Shown one piece after another: positions 26,046 to 34,466 of a DNA stretch of 64,000 bases. The position numbers were made by a program, and so were the translations under genes. Numbering within the stretch: the first letter of the stretch is position 1; each line of letters opens with the position of its first letter. This DNA is from Dokdonella sp. (GTDB lineage: Bacteria; Pseudomonadota; Gammaproteobacteria; Xanthomonadales; Rhodanobacteraceae). The notes beneath the pieces were generated by a model. The model worked only from the letters and a program-made list of their open reading frames with translations, searched no databases and was not told the origin of the DNA. Where the stretch lies: NCBI RefSeq assembly GCF_019634845.1, contig NZ_JAHCAQ010000012.1, forward strand, positions 1 through 64,000. The letters run 5' to 3'.

Positions 26046-27695
26046 TCAGGAGGCGGCATTGTCGGTGAGGCGGACAAGCGCGTCCATCGGTGCTGCGTCC
26101 AGGCGCGACAGGCCGTGGGCGATGAACACCGCAAGCGCCGCATCGAGACGCGCCGCGCTGCCGTCACGTGCGTGGCCGCTGCGGCGTGCCAGCAGCCCGG
26201 CCGCCGCGCAGCGCGCCAGCGTGAGGGCGAACCCGCGTGCGCCGGCCTGCAGGCCGTCACGGTCGCCCGCGTGGGCGCGGAACCAGCGCTGGGCATCGGT
26301 CAGCGCCTGCTGCACGGCCGCGCGTGGCGCAGCGTCGCCGCTGCCATCGAGCACCCAGGCCGCGAAGACGTCGAGGCCGTCGCTGCCCAGTGCCCGCAGG
26401 ACGTCGAGCGCGAGCACATTGGTGGTGCCTTCCCAGATCGGGAACACCTGCGCGTCGCGCAGCAGTTGCGGTATGCCGGTGTCCTCGATGTAGCCGGCCC
26501 CACCGAACGCCTCGCAGGTCTCCGAGGCGATGCGCACCGCGAGCTTGCCGGTCCACAGCTTGGCCAACGGGGTCAGCACGCGCAGCAGCAGCGCTTCACC
26601 TTCGCCTGCCGCGCCGCACTCGACGCGACCGAGCAGGGCGACGACTTCGAAGCCGAGGTGGAAGGCCGCCTCGAACTCGGCGGCCAGCCCGCCCAGCGTG
26701 AGTCGATGCAGCGGCTGGTCGAGCAGGCTGCGACCGAAGGCGTGGCGCCGCTGCGCGTAGTCGGTGGCGAGCGCGAGGCAATGGCGCATCGTGGCCAGCG
26801 CGCCGACCGCGTTCCAGGTGCGCGAGATGTTGAGCACCGGCGTGATCTGCCGCACGCCGTGGGCGAGCTCGCCGACCGGCTCGGCCAGCGTGCCGTCGAG
26901 ATGGATCTCGGCGGTCGGCAACTCGCGCGTGCCGAGCTTGTCCTTGAGGCGGTCGATGCGGATGCCGTTCCAGGCGCCGTGCGCATCGCGCGTTTCCAGA
27001 TAGAACATCGCCAGCGCGTCGCCGCCCGCACCCGCACCTTGCGGCCGCGCCAAGGTCAGTGCCATGTCGCCGACCACGGCCGAGACGAACCACTTGCGCC
27101 CATACAGGCGCCAGCGCCCGTCGCCGTCGCGGCGCGCTTCGGTGTCGCTGCCGCCGACGTCGGAGCCGCCGGCCAGTTCGGTCATCCATTGACCCGACAG
27201 CCACAGTTGCGCCGGATCGCGCGCGAGCAGATGGGGCAGCGCGCGTGCGCACAGCGCCGCGTTGCCGGCGGCCTTGAGCGCGGTTGCCGCGCCATCGCTC
27301 ATCGCCAGCGGGCAGGAGTGGAACTGGCTGGCGACGTGGTAGAGGTAGACGCGCGCGAATTGGTCGACACGCGCCAGCGCGCCATGTTGCGGTTCGTGAC
27401 CGGCGGCGACGAAGCCGTAGCGAGCGGTCAATGCCGCACCACGCTGCCAAGTCGGCGTGGTCTGGATGCGGTCGACGCGCCCGCCCCATGCGTCCCACTG
27501 CACGAGCTGCGGCGTGCACGGCGACTGCAGGCGCGCTTCGTGCCAGGCCTGCGCGGCGTATTCGCCCAGCGCATCGAGATCGCCGCGGATCTCGGCCAGC
27601 ATGGCCTGCGGTAGCGCGGCGGCGAGCCAACCGCGCAGCGTGGCGTCGTGGCGGAAGGTGTTGCCCAGCCGAGGTGGTGCCTGCTGGAAGTCCAT
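26046..27695 (-). CDS. Acyl-CoA dehydrogenase family protein, AidB-like
   Basis: The 549-residue flavoprotein has the AidB arrangement: an N-terminal adaptive domain (SQFHSCPLAMSDGAATAL), the ACAD middle beta domain (LSGQWMTELAGGSDVGGS) and the C-terminal helical domain (CEAFGGAGYIEDTG, FPIWEGTTNVLALDVLRAL). AidB of E. coli (541 residues) is an alkylation-induced FAD protein that binds DNA; related enzymes oxidise acyl-CoA. ATG 27695 (MDFQQAPPRLG) fits the family start. The gene is divergent from the Pycsar-like gene. Whether it is AidB proper or a metabolic dehydrogenase cannot be decided from sequence alone. Confidence 0.88.
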   Translation of the reverse strand: MDFQQAPPRLGNTFRHDATLRGWLAAALPQAMLAEIRGDLDALGEYAAQAWHEARLQSPCTPQLVQWDAWGGRVDRIQTTPTWQRGAALTARYGFVAAGHEPQHGALARVDQFARVYLYHVASQFHSCPLAMSDGAATALKAAGNAALCARALPHLLARDPAQLWLSGQWMTELAGGSDVGGSDTEARRDGDGRWRLYGRKWFVSAVVGDMALTLARPQGAGAGGDALAMFYLETRDAHGAWNGIRIDRLKDKLGTRELPTAEIHLDGTLAEPVGELAHGVRQITPVLNISRTWNAVGALATMRHCLALATDYAQRRHAFGRSLLDQPLHRLTLGGLAAEFEAAFHLGFEVVALLGRVECGAAGEGEALLLRVLTPLAKLWTGKLAVRIASETCEAFGGAGYIEDTGIPQLLRDAQVFPIWEGTTNVLALDVLRALGSDGLDVFAAWVLDGSGDAAPRAAVQQALTDAQRWFRAHAGDRDGLQAGARGFALTLARCAAAGLLARRSGHARDGSAARLDAALAVFIAHGLSRLDAAPMDALVRLTDNAAS

Positions 27696-27763
27696 GGTCG
27701 ACTCGCGCGAAAGCGGGTTGCCGGCACCATACGCGCCGGTCGTGCGCGGCGGCAAGCGCTTGC

Positions 27764-27769
27764 TAGAAT
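27764..27769 (+). promoter_or_regulatory. Putative -10 box for the Pycsar-like gene and prmC
   Basis: TAGAAT lies 29 bases ahead of ATG 27798. The -35 region is not recognisable (CGTGCG at 17 bases), so strength is doubtful. Confidence 0.4.
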
Positions 27770-27797
27770 GCGCGCGCATTGCCGCAGTGAGGCGACG

Positions 27798-28349
27798 ATG
27801 GACGAGTCACACCTGCCGGGCGCCGCAGCCTACGCCCGCATTCCCGAGCGCAACACCGGCGACAATCTGTTGCGTACGGCGCAGCAGTACCACGTTGCGC
27901 TGTCGACCATGGCCGACACCAAGGCCAACATCATCATCACGGTCGCCTCGATCGTGCTGACGTTGTGCATCGGCCGCCTCGGCGACCCCGAGCTGCGTGC
28001 CTCGGCCACCGTGCTCGCCGGTTTTTCGCTGCTCGCGCAGTTGCTTGCGATCCTTGCGGTACTGCCCAAGTACCGGCCACCGCGGCTGGCTGGGCAGGAC
28101 GGGTTGCCGGCGGGCTTCAACCTCATGTTCTTCGGCCACTTCGCCTCGCTGTCGCGCGAGCGCTATCTCGAGGAAATGGCGCGCGTGCTCGTGCCCGATG
28201 GCTCGCCGTATGCGACCTGGGTCAATGACCTGTATTCCAACGGAATCTATCTGGCCCGGCACAAGTACCGCTACCTGCGCTACAGCTACCTGTTCTTCCT
28301 GGCTGGTTTCCTGCTCGCAAGCGCGATCCAGGCCTGGCGACTGCTCTGA
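27798..28349 (+). CDS. Orphan Pycsar-effector-like (PycTM/DUF5706) membrane protein
   Basis: The 183-residue protein opens with the motif found in Pycsar transmembrane effectors: RTAQQYHVALSTMADTKANI (residues about 26-45) followed at once by a hydrophobic helix. Three membrane spans are predicted: about 45-61, 70-90 and 162-182, with a cytoplasmic loop rich in charged residues between the second and third. In defence systems such proteins respond to cCMP or cUMP from an adjacent PycC cyclase and damage the membrane. No cyclase is adjacent; the only class III cyclase here is 31 kb away. prmC starts 2 bases after its stop, so the two are cotranscribed, suggesting a housekeeping or captured role. 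Confidence 0.7.
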   Translation: MDESHLPGAAAYARIPERNTGDNLLRTAQQYHVALSTMADTKANIIITVASIVLTLCIGRLGDPELRASATVLAGFSLLAQLLAILAVLPKYRPPRLAGQDGLPAGFNLMFFGHFASLSRERYLEEMARVLVPDGSPYATWVNDLYSNGIYLARHKYRYLRYSYLFFLAGFLLASAIQAWRLL

Positions 28350-28351
28350 GC

Positions 28352-29194
28352 ATGGCGGCCGAGGCTGCCAGCGTGCGCGACCTGCTCACTGCGGCGGCGT
28401 TGCGCCTTGGTGCTGACGATGCCGGCAGCGAAGCGGCGCTGCTGCTGGCGCAGGTGCTGGCCAAGCCGCGCGCCTGGCTTGCGGCCTGGCCCGAATACGC
28501 GCCCGATCCGACGCAGCGCGCGCGGTTCGCCGCGCTGGTCGAGGCCCGGGCGCGCGGCGAGCCGGTGGCCTACCTGCTCGGCTGGCGCGGCTTCTGGACC
28601 TTCGACCTGCAGGTGTCACCGGCCGTGCTCATCCCGCGCCCTGAAACCGAACTGCTGGTCGAACTTGCGCTGGAACGACTGCCGCGCGCTGCGGCCAGCC
28701 ACATTGCCGATCTCGGTACCGGTTCGGGCGCCATCGCGATCGCGCTCGCACGCGAGCGCCCGCGCGCGAGCGTGCTTGCGACCGACGCCAGCGCCGACGC
28801 GCTGGCCGTGGCGCGCGCGAACGCAGCTCGGCTCGCCGCGCATGGAGTCGGGTTCGCGCAGGGCCACTGGTGCGAGGCGCTTGGCACGGCAAGGTTCGAC
28901 ATGATCGTGGCCAATCCACCCTACATCGCTGCCGGCGACGCGCATCTGGCGCAGGGCGACCTGCGCTTCGAGCCGGTGGCGGCGCTGGCATCGGGTGCGG
29001 ATGGTCTGGATGCGATCCGCACGATCATCACGCAGGCGCCTCGGCATCTGCTCGCCGACGGTTGGCTGCTGCTCGAGCACGGCCATGACCAGGGTGCCGC
29101 GGTGCGCGCACTGCTGGCGGCAGCCGGTTGTCGCGAGGTGGCAACCGTGCGCGATCTCGCCGGCAACGAGCGCGTGAGTCTGGCGCGACGCTGA
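28352..29194 (+). CDS. prmC: Release-factor glutamine N5-methyltransferase PrmC
   Basis: The 280-residue SAM-dependent enzyme methylates the Gln of the GGQ motif in RF1 and RF2. An N-terminal helical domain (about 1-85) recognises release factors. The Rossmann domain has the SAM loop LGTGSGAIAIAL (about 121) and the catalytic NPPY at 188-191. IPRPETELLVE is family-conserved. Length matches E. coli PrmC (277). Its substrate RF2 is encoded at 8.8 kb in the same window. It starts 2 bases after the Pycsar-like gene. Confidence 0.95.
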   Translation: MAAEAASVRDLLTAAALRLGADDAGSEAALLLAQVLAKPRAWLAAWPEYAPDPTQRARFAALVEARARGEPVAYLLGWRGFWTFDLQVSPAVLIPRPETELLVELALERLPRAAASHIADLGTGSGAIAIALARERPRASVLATDASADALAVARANAARLAAHGVGFAQGHWCEALGTARFDMIVANPPYIAAGDAHLAQGDLRFEPVAALASGADGLDAIRTIITQAPRHLLADGWLLLEHGHDQGAAVRALLAAAGCREVATVRDLAGNERVSLARR

Positions 29195-29216
29195 AAGGTC
29201 GGTGCAGGCATCGCAG

Positions 29217-29232
29217 TGTGATCCGCATCACA
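29217..29232. promoter_or_regulatory. Perfect CRP/Clp-type binding palindrome
   Basis: TGTGA-TCCGCA-TCACA is an exact match to the CRP consensus TGTGA-N6-TCACA, with one more symmetric G/C on each side. Xanthomonas Clp uses the same consensus. It lies 23 bases after the prmC stop and about 110 bases before the first RNA-like repeat. Its left half (CAGTGTGATCCG, 29214-29225) recurs exactly at 34393-34404 ahead of the second repeat copy. Confidence 0.6.
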
Positions 29233-29340
29233 CCGCATGCGTGCGCGAGTGCGCCGCTGGCAGCTCGAGCAGTGCGCGGAACACAGGCGCGGTTACGGGG
29301 AACATGGCGTCCCAGATGAGGACGCCCGGCGGACCTCGCG

Positions 29341-29504
29341 ATGAAGCCACTGAACCCCGAACCGCGTCGCGCGTGAGCGCCACGCACCGGGCCTCGCCAA
29401 TCAGGCCCGGAACGATTGCCGCGTTGGATGCGGCCAGCAGGCAGGCCAGGGATGGCCGCGCATTTGCACCCAGGAGGGCAGCCAGTGGCTGCCCTCTTGC
29501 GTTT
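29341..29504 (+). ncRNA. Putative small RNA, repeat copy 1, with terminator
   Basis: The segment shares a 76-base core (29384-29459) with copy 2 (34509-34584), differing at only three positions; looser similarity extends about 40 bases upstream. After the core an 18-base variable stretch leads to a perfect 10-base-pair hairpin (29474-29483 with 29487-29496, loop AGT) followed by TTGCGTTT. Copy 2 has a hairpin at the equivalent place with a different but equally paired sequence, so structure rather than sequence is kept. No open frame is conserved on the sense strand. I do not recognise an RNA family. The whole 480-base prmC-TerB gap otherwise holds only the CRP-type site. Confidence 0.5.
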
Positions 29505-29675
29505 GGCGACCCGCCGGGCGCTGCACCCATCGCCGCAGCCGGTCGCTGCAGCCGCGACGCGATGCGTGAGTCGGTTGCGCTGCGCGCGTTGCCGCCGCAT
29601 CGTGCCGTCGATGCCTGCTGACAGCAGTGCCGCGCTTGCGCCACCATGCAGGTCGGTCGATCTGGAGCGCATGGC

Positions 29676-30641
29676 ATGGGTGAAGAGGAAATCCGCTCGA
29701 TTCTCGCGGTCGGCTTCATCGCCGCCAATGTCGACGGCAATACGAGCGACGTCGAACGCGACGCGATCCGACGCCTCGCGGCCCAGTTGAGCGTTGCGGG
29801 CATCGATGTCGCGGGTGCGAGCCAGGACATCCTGCTCGGTCGCACCGATCTCGACGGAGCCCTGCGCGGGCTCGCGGGCGATGAGGCGCGGCGCTACGCC
29901 TATGCGCTTGCGGTGGGCGTGTGCAACGCCGATGGCGCCGCCAACGCGAGCGAGCAGGCCTTCCTGGCCGATCTTGCGGCGCGCCTGGGGCTCGATGCGG
30001 GTCGCAGCGGCGAACAGGCCGCGCAGGCGGCCGCGGTGGTTGCAGCGGGCGTGGCGCCGTCGACTGGCGTGTCCGCAGCCGCGCCCACGCCCGCGCCCGG
30101 CAGCGGCACGCCGCAGTCGAGTCTGGGTGAGGCTGAATTGGACCGGCTCATCCTCGATGCGGCCATCCTCAACGGCGCCCTCGAACTGCTGCCCGAGTCG
30201 CTATCGACACTGGCGATCATTCCGCTGCAGATGCGACTGGTCTACCGCATCGGCCAGTCCTACGGCTACGAACTCGACCAGGGCCACATCAAGGATTTCA
30301 TTGCCACGCTCGGCGTGGGCCTGACGTCGCAGTACCTCGAACAGATCGGACGCCGCTTGCTCGGTGGCATGCTCGGTGCGGTCGGCGGCAGCCTGCTCGG
30401 CGGCCTCGGTCGGCAGGCGGCCAGCTCGGGCATGAGCTTTGCGAGCACTTATGCGCTCGGCCAGGTCGCGCGGCGCTACTACGCGAGCGGCCGCACGTTC
30501 TCGACCGCCATGCTGCGCGACAGCTTCCAGCAACTGCTCGGGGAGGCGCGTGGCATGCAGGGTGCGCTGCTGCCGCGGATCCGCGAGCAGGCCAGCTCGC
30601 TCGACATGGGGCGCATCAGCGACTTGATCCGCGGGCGCTAG
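29676..30641 (+). CDS. TerB-like / DUF697 fusion protein
   Basis: The 321-residue protein joins a TerB-like acidic helical domain (about 1-110, with FIAANVDGNTSDVERDAIRR) to an Ala/Pro-rich linker (about 115-150). A DUF697 (YcjF-like) domain follows (about 160-300): LAIIPLQMRLVYRIGQSYGY, then glycine-rich helices and TYALGQVARRYY. TerB domains occur in tellurite resistance and stress or phage-response systems; DUF697 proteins often associate with membrane and GTPases. ATG 29676 is preferred because GGAGC precedes it; a start 30 bases upstream is possible. It converges with the helicase gene, 9 bases apart. Function is unknown. Confidence 0.75.
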   Translation: MGEEEIRSILAVGFIAANVDGNTSDVERDAIRRLAAQLSVAGIDVAGASQDILLGRTDLDGALRGLAGDEARRYAYALAVGVCNADGAANASEQAFLADLAARLGLDAGRSGEQAAQAAAVVAAGVAPSTGVSAAAPTPAPGSGTPQSSLGEAELDRLILDAAILNGALELLPESLSTLAIIPLQMRLVYRIGQSYGYELDQGHIKDFIATLGVGLTSQYLEQIGRRLLGGMLGAVGGSLLGGLGRQAASSGMSFASTYALGQVARRYYASGRTFSTAMLRDSFQQLLGEARGMQGALLPRIREQASSLDMGRISDLIRGR

Positions 30642-30650
30642 CGCGCGACG

Positions 30651-32519
30651 TCACGCCGCCAGCGCGAGCTGCGCCTGTACCGCGTCGATGGATTGGCGCA
30701 GGCGTTGGCTGAACACCGTGTCTGCGTGGTGCAGCAGCACCAGTTCTTCGGTGGCCCGCGTCATCGCCACGTACAGCAGGCGCGCGGCGCTGGCTTCGTC
30801 CTCGTCGCGGGCCGGCAGGCGGTCGAGACCCGCGATCAGCACGAGTGGGAATTCCAGTCCCTTGCTCGAGTGCATCGTGACCAGGCGCACCGCGTCGCTG
30901 CCAAACAGCGTGTCCTTGCCGCCGCGATCGTTGGCCACGTTGCATGGCACGTTGGCGGCGGCGAGGGCGCGCTGCAGCGCTTCAGCCTGCCAGCGGTCGC
31001 GTTGCACGATCGCGATCTCGCGCCAGGCGCGACCGCGTGCATGGGTCTGGACCACACGTTCCACCACCGCTGTGGTTTCGGCCCTGCGGCTGGCGGTTCG
31101 GATGAGCTCCGGCAGCGGGCCGCGTCGACCCGCGCTCTCGGGTGCCAGCAGCGGCACACCGTCGTCGTCGCTGGGGCGCTCCTGCAGCAGTTCGGCCGCG
31201 AACTGGCGTGCCACCGCGAGGATTTCGAGGGTGTTGCGATAGTTGAGCTTGAGGATGGTGGTGCGGCCTTGCGCCTGCACGCCGAGGCTTTTCCAGCTCA
31301 CCTTGCGGCGCGTGCCCTTGCCATAGATGTTCTGCGCATCGTCGTACAGCACCAGCAGCGAGTTCGTCGTCGGGTCGATCATCTGCACGACAAGACGGTA
31401 CCAGTCGGGCTCGAAATCATGTCCTTCGTCGATGAGTACGGCGCCGTAGTGGTGGCGCGGAATCTGTCCGCGTTCGACCGCCGCCATCACCGCCGGCACC
31501 AGCGCGTCGATGAAGCCCGCACCGCCGGCCGGCAACGGTACGTGATAGGCGCCCAGCATTGCGCGGCACCAGCGATGGAAGTTGTAGACCTGCACCTGTT
31601 CGGCCAGGCCGCGCTCGGCCAGCAAATGCTGCAACCGCGCGGCAAGCGTGCGGTTGAAGCACAGCACGAGAATCGGCTTGGTCAGCGCGCGTGCGAGATG
31701 CAGCGCGCGAAAGCCGAGGATCATCGTCTTGCCAGAGCCGGCAACGCCGTGGATCACGCGATGCTCGTCGCCGAGCGAACGCGCCAGTTGCTCCTGCTGT
31801 GCGTCCATCACCTTGACGAGATCGGGGATGGCCGGCGCGAGCGCGGGCGATGACGCGTCGGCGAACAGGCCGAATTGGCCACTGCCGGCTTCGACCCGGA
31901 TTTCGGGAAACAGGTGCCAGCGCACGCGGTCGAGCTGCGGCAGCGTCAGCGCGATCGGAAACGCGTGTGCGAACATCGCCCAGAGGCGTTGCTGGAACGC
32001 TTCGGGGTCGATCGATTCGAGCATCTCGTCCTGGCAGATCGCCAGATGCGGCGGGATGATCTGGTCGAGTCCGCCCGCCTCGAAGCGTTTGCGCGTGAGG
32101 TTGGTGAACACCACGCCATGCGCCCACGGCATGATGAGCTTGCCCGCGTGCGGGCTGTCCGGCCCGTGGCGCAGCGCCGGATCACATTCCAGTACCCGGG
32201 TGATCTCCTGCACGTACACGCGCGCCTTTGCCAACGGATTCGGCTCGCGCACGAGTCCGCGCGCGGTAAGCAGCGCAAACTGCATGCGGTCGGCCTCGCG
32301 GATCGTGTCTTCCTTCCAGTCCTTGACTTCGAGGACGAGCAGGCCGCGCCGCGGATGCAGGATCGTGAAGTCAGGGCGCTGCTGTTTGGGACCGATCGGT
32401 ATGTCGTACCAGAGCAGGTAGTCGTCTTCGAGCTTGACCTGCAGGCGTTCGGAGAAACGCCGCTCGCCGGGCGTCATGCGCGCAAGGCAGCTGCTGCGCG
32501 TCGGAATCAGCTTCGCCAT
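30651..32519 (-). CDS. NERD nuclease-domain / UvrD-family helicase fusion
   Basis: The 622-residue protein starts with a NERD domain (about 40-150; RPDFTILHPRRGLLVLEVKD holds the PD...ExK nuclease-type core). An SF1 helicase follows: Walker A GVAGSGKT (258-265), Walker B VLIDEGHDF, and motif V/VI segments VTMHSSKGLEFPLV and LYVAMTRATEEL. NERD proteins are predicted nucleases. Fusions with UvrD-like helicases are widespread and mostly uncharacterised, with repair and phage defence both proposed. ATG 32519 follows GGGGGAG. A promoter with TTGACA lies just upstream. It sits between the two RNA-like repeats. Confidence 0.88.
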   Translation of the reverse strand: MAKLIPTRSSCLARMTPGERRFSERLQVKLEDDYLLWYDIPIGPKQQRPDFTILHPRRGLLVLEVKDWKEDTIREADRMQFALLTARGLVREPNPLAKARVYVQEITRVLECDPALRHGPDSPHAGKLIMPWAHGVVFTNLTRKRFEAGGLDQIIPPHLAICQDEMLESIDPEAFQQRLWAMFAHAFPIALTLPQLDRVRWHLFPEIRVEAGSGQFGLFADASSPALAPAIPDLVKVMDAQQEQLARSLGDEHRVIHGVAGSGKTMILGFRALHLARALTKPILVLCFNRTLAARLQHLLAERGLAEQVQVYNFHRWCRAMLGAYHVPLPAGGAGFIDALVPAVMAAVERGQIPRHHYGAVLIDEGHDFEPDWYRLVVQMIDPTTNSLLVLYDDAQNIYGKGTRRKVSWKSLGVQAQGRTTILKLNYRNTLEILAVARQFAAELLQERPSDDDGVPLLAPESAGRRGPLPELIRTASRRAETTAVVERVVQTHARGRAWREIAIVQRDRWQAEALQRALAAANVPCNVANDRGGKDTLFGSDAVRLVTMHSSKGLEFPLVLIAGLDRLPARDEDEASAARLLYVAMTRATEELVLLHHADTVFSQRLRQSIDAVQAQLALAA

Positions 32520-32544
32520 CGACTCCCCCGAGTTTGTCGTGGGC

Positions 32545-32572
32545 ACCATAACGTGCACGGCTGCGGTGTCAA
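32545..32572 (-). promoter_or_regulatory. Promoter of the NERD-helicase gene
   Basis: On the minus strand TTGACA (32572-32567, perfect -35) and TATGGT (32550-32545, four of six) are 16 bases apart, placing the start about 19 bases before ATG 32519. The remaining gap to 32851 shows no gene or further signal that I can support. Confidence 0.5.
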
Positions 32573-32851
32573 CACGGAGCAAGTCGCCATCGGCCGTGCG
32601 CCGACCGCCGGTTGCGTGAACGCGCTGCGCAACCAGCGCGCAAGGCGCGGCTCACTGTGCGGCAGGCGATGAGGGCCATCGTCGGGTCGAACATGCTATC
32701 AGCCGGCATCGGCGCTGATCGATGCGCAGCGCCGAAGCCCGGCGCGGTTCACCGGCAGACGGGCAAGCGCGGATCCGCCGGCGCCCCCATCCACCGTCAC
32801 GCGATGACACCGCCGGTCGAACCGGCAGGTGGAGCTCGTTCGGCCCGGCGC

Positions 32852-34189
32852 TCAGCCGCCGTCGAAACCGTTGGCGAAGATGAGATCGCCGGCGCGCTCG
32901 ATCGCGCCGATGTCGAGCGCGCCGCTGACCAAGCGCGACGCCTGGGTGCCGATGGCGACGGCCGCGCGCCTCGGCTGCCAGGCGGGCGGGAACAGCGGGT
33001 TGGGCACGGCGTAGCCGGGAATCGGTGGCGGCACAGGATTGGCCGCGTCGAGCAGTGCGCTGGCGGGAGCTGGTGTGAGGTCGAAGCCGGCCACGTTGAC
33101 GAATCCCGGATTGGCGCCCTGCAGCGTGCCGCTCCATTCCGCTGGCACGTAGGTCGCGCCGGTCGGGACCCAGTTGTTGCTGCCACCGACTTGGCGACCG
33201 TTGGTCCACACCGCTTCCACCGTGCGTTCGATGCGCAGCGTGCCGCCATTGGGCGCGAACAGGACGTTGTTGTGAGCCTCCACCGCCTGGATGCCGTCGA
33301 AGATGCGGAACACGGTCGCGTCGGTGCCCGAGGTCACGAGGATCGTGTTGTTGGCGAAGCGCACGCGGCCCTTGCTCTGGCCGGATCCATCGCCACCGAC
33401 GCGGATGACCGACCCGAACGCGGCGTTGCTGTGCACGATCACGTTGCCGACCACGTCCTGGTCCTCGCGCACGAGGTCCTCGCTCCAGCCAGGCTGCTGG
33501 GTGTCGGCGTCGGGGCCGATGAGTTCGAGTTCGTGGTAGGCCGCGCCCTCGAACCAGTTGTAGTGGATCTCGCTGCGCTCATGGCGACTCTTGAGCAGGT
33601 TGCCGCCAGTGCCGTCGTGCACGTAGTTGTACCGCATGCGGAACACCGATCCCGGATGCGCGATTTCGTCACTCTGGATGTACAGCGAATGCCGCGTGGT
33701 GCCGCCACCCGAGTTGTAGATCTCGCTGTATTCGAGCGTGAGCGAACCCGAGTCGTTGTCGGCGCTGAGGACGCCGTGCCCAGGGCAGTCGTGGATCAGC
33801 AGGTCGCGCAGGGTGATGTCGTGGGCGACGACGAACACGCAGCGCGAGCTGCCACCCGTGACCTCGAAACCCTCGAACACGACATGGTCGGACTGGCGCA
33901 GCTCGATCGTATTGGTGCCGCCGGCCAGGCGCGGGCGTTGCCCGTTGACGCGCACACCGCGGATCACGACCGGGTTGCCGGCGCTGCCGCCGTCGGCGGA
34001 CGGCACGATCACGCCACCGGCATAGGTCACGTTGCCGTCGACCTCGACCACGTCGCCACCAGCGAGATCGACCGCAGCGAACAGCGCATTGAGCGAAGTG
34101 TGGGTGCGGCCCGGGCCGACCTGATAGGTCGCGGCGCCGGCGAGCGGCGCGACGAGGGCGAGCAGGGGCAGTAGCGGGCGCAGGGACAT
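32852..34189 (-). CDS. Exported right-handed beta-helix protein with F-x-N-G-F tail
   Basis: The 445-residue product has a Sec signal peptide (LLPLLALVAPLAGA) and then repeated short strands typical of parallel beta-helices (VVIRGVRVNG, VVFEGFEVTGG, ITLRDLLIHDCPG, VRFANNTILVT). The fold is shared with polysaccharide lyases and adhesins. Asp/Asn-rich turns are frequent but no lyase active site is obvious. The chain ends DLIFANGFDGG, the C-terminal tail shared with four other exported proteins here. ATG 34189 is chosen because the signal peptide begins there. It is separated from the RCC1 gene upstream by RNA-like repeat copy 2. Substrate is unknown. Confidence 0.8.
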   Translation of the reverse strand: MSLRPLLPLLALVAPLAGAATYQVGPGRTHTSLNALFAAVDLAGGDVVEVDGNVTYAGGVIVPSADGGSAGNPVVIRGVRVNGQRPRLAGGTNTIELRQSDHVVFEGFEVTGGSSRCVFVVAHDITLRDLLIHDCPGHGVLSADNDSGSLTLEYSEIYNSGGGTTRHSLYIQSDEIAHPGSVFRMRYNYVHDGTGGNLLKSRHERSEIHYNWFEGAAYHELELIGPDADTQQPGWSEDLVREDQDVVGNVIVHSNAAFGSVIRVGGDGSGQSKGRVRFANNTILVTSGTDATVFRIFDGIQAVEAHNNVLFAPNGGTLRIERTVEAVWTNGRQVGGSNNWVPTGATYVPAEWSGTLQGANPGFVNVAGFDLTPAPASALLDAANPVPPPIPGYAVPNPLFPPAWQPRRAAVAIGTQASRLVSGALDIGAIERAGDLIFANGFDGG

Positions 34190-34466
34190 GACGGCTCCGG
34201 TCACAAGGGTAGCCCGATCATCGCCGATCGGTGCAGCGCCTGTTGTGCGCTGGCGCATGAGCTGGCCAACTGCGCGGCCGGCGCCGACCGCTGCGCGAGA
34301 CACGCAGTCGGCGCAAGGCAGGCGGCGACGCGACAAGCCCCGCGGTGAGCGTGCAGGCTTGCCTCAGCGGTGATGACTGCGCTCGGCATGCCCAGTGTGA
34401 TCCGATTGCGCGGCGATGTGTGTGCAGCGGACGCATACGGCTAAGGGGCCGCCGGGGCACGCTGTG

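Noticed and set aside
27798-28349. A complete Pycsar anti-phage system
   Set aside because: The effector-like gene has no adjacent cyclase; the class III cyclase at 59 kb is unlinked and carries an FHA domain instead.
29028-29672. Minus-strand frame through RNA-like copy 1 (with a counterpart at 34441-34665) as a conserved protein
   Set aside because: The two translations agree only where the DNA core repeats and diverge elsewhere, and upstream and downstream parts look random; conservation is better explained by nucleotide structure with the terminator.
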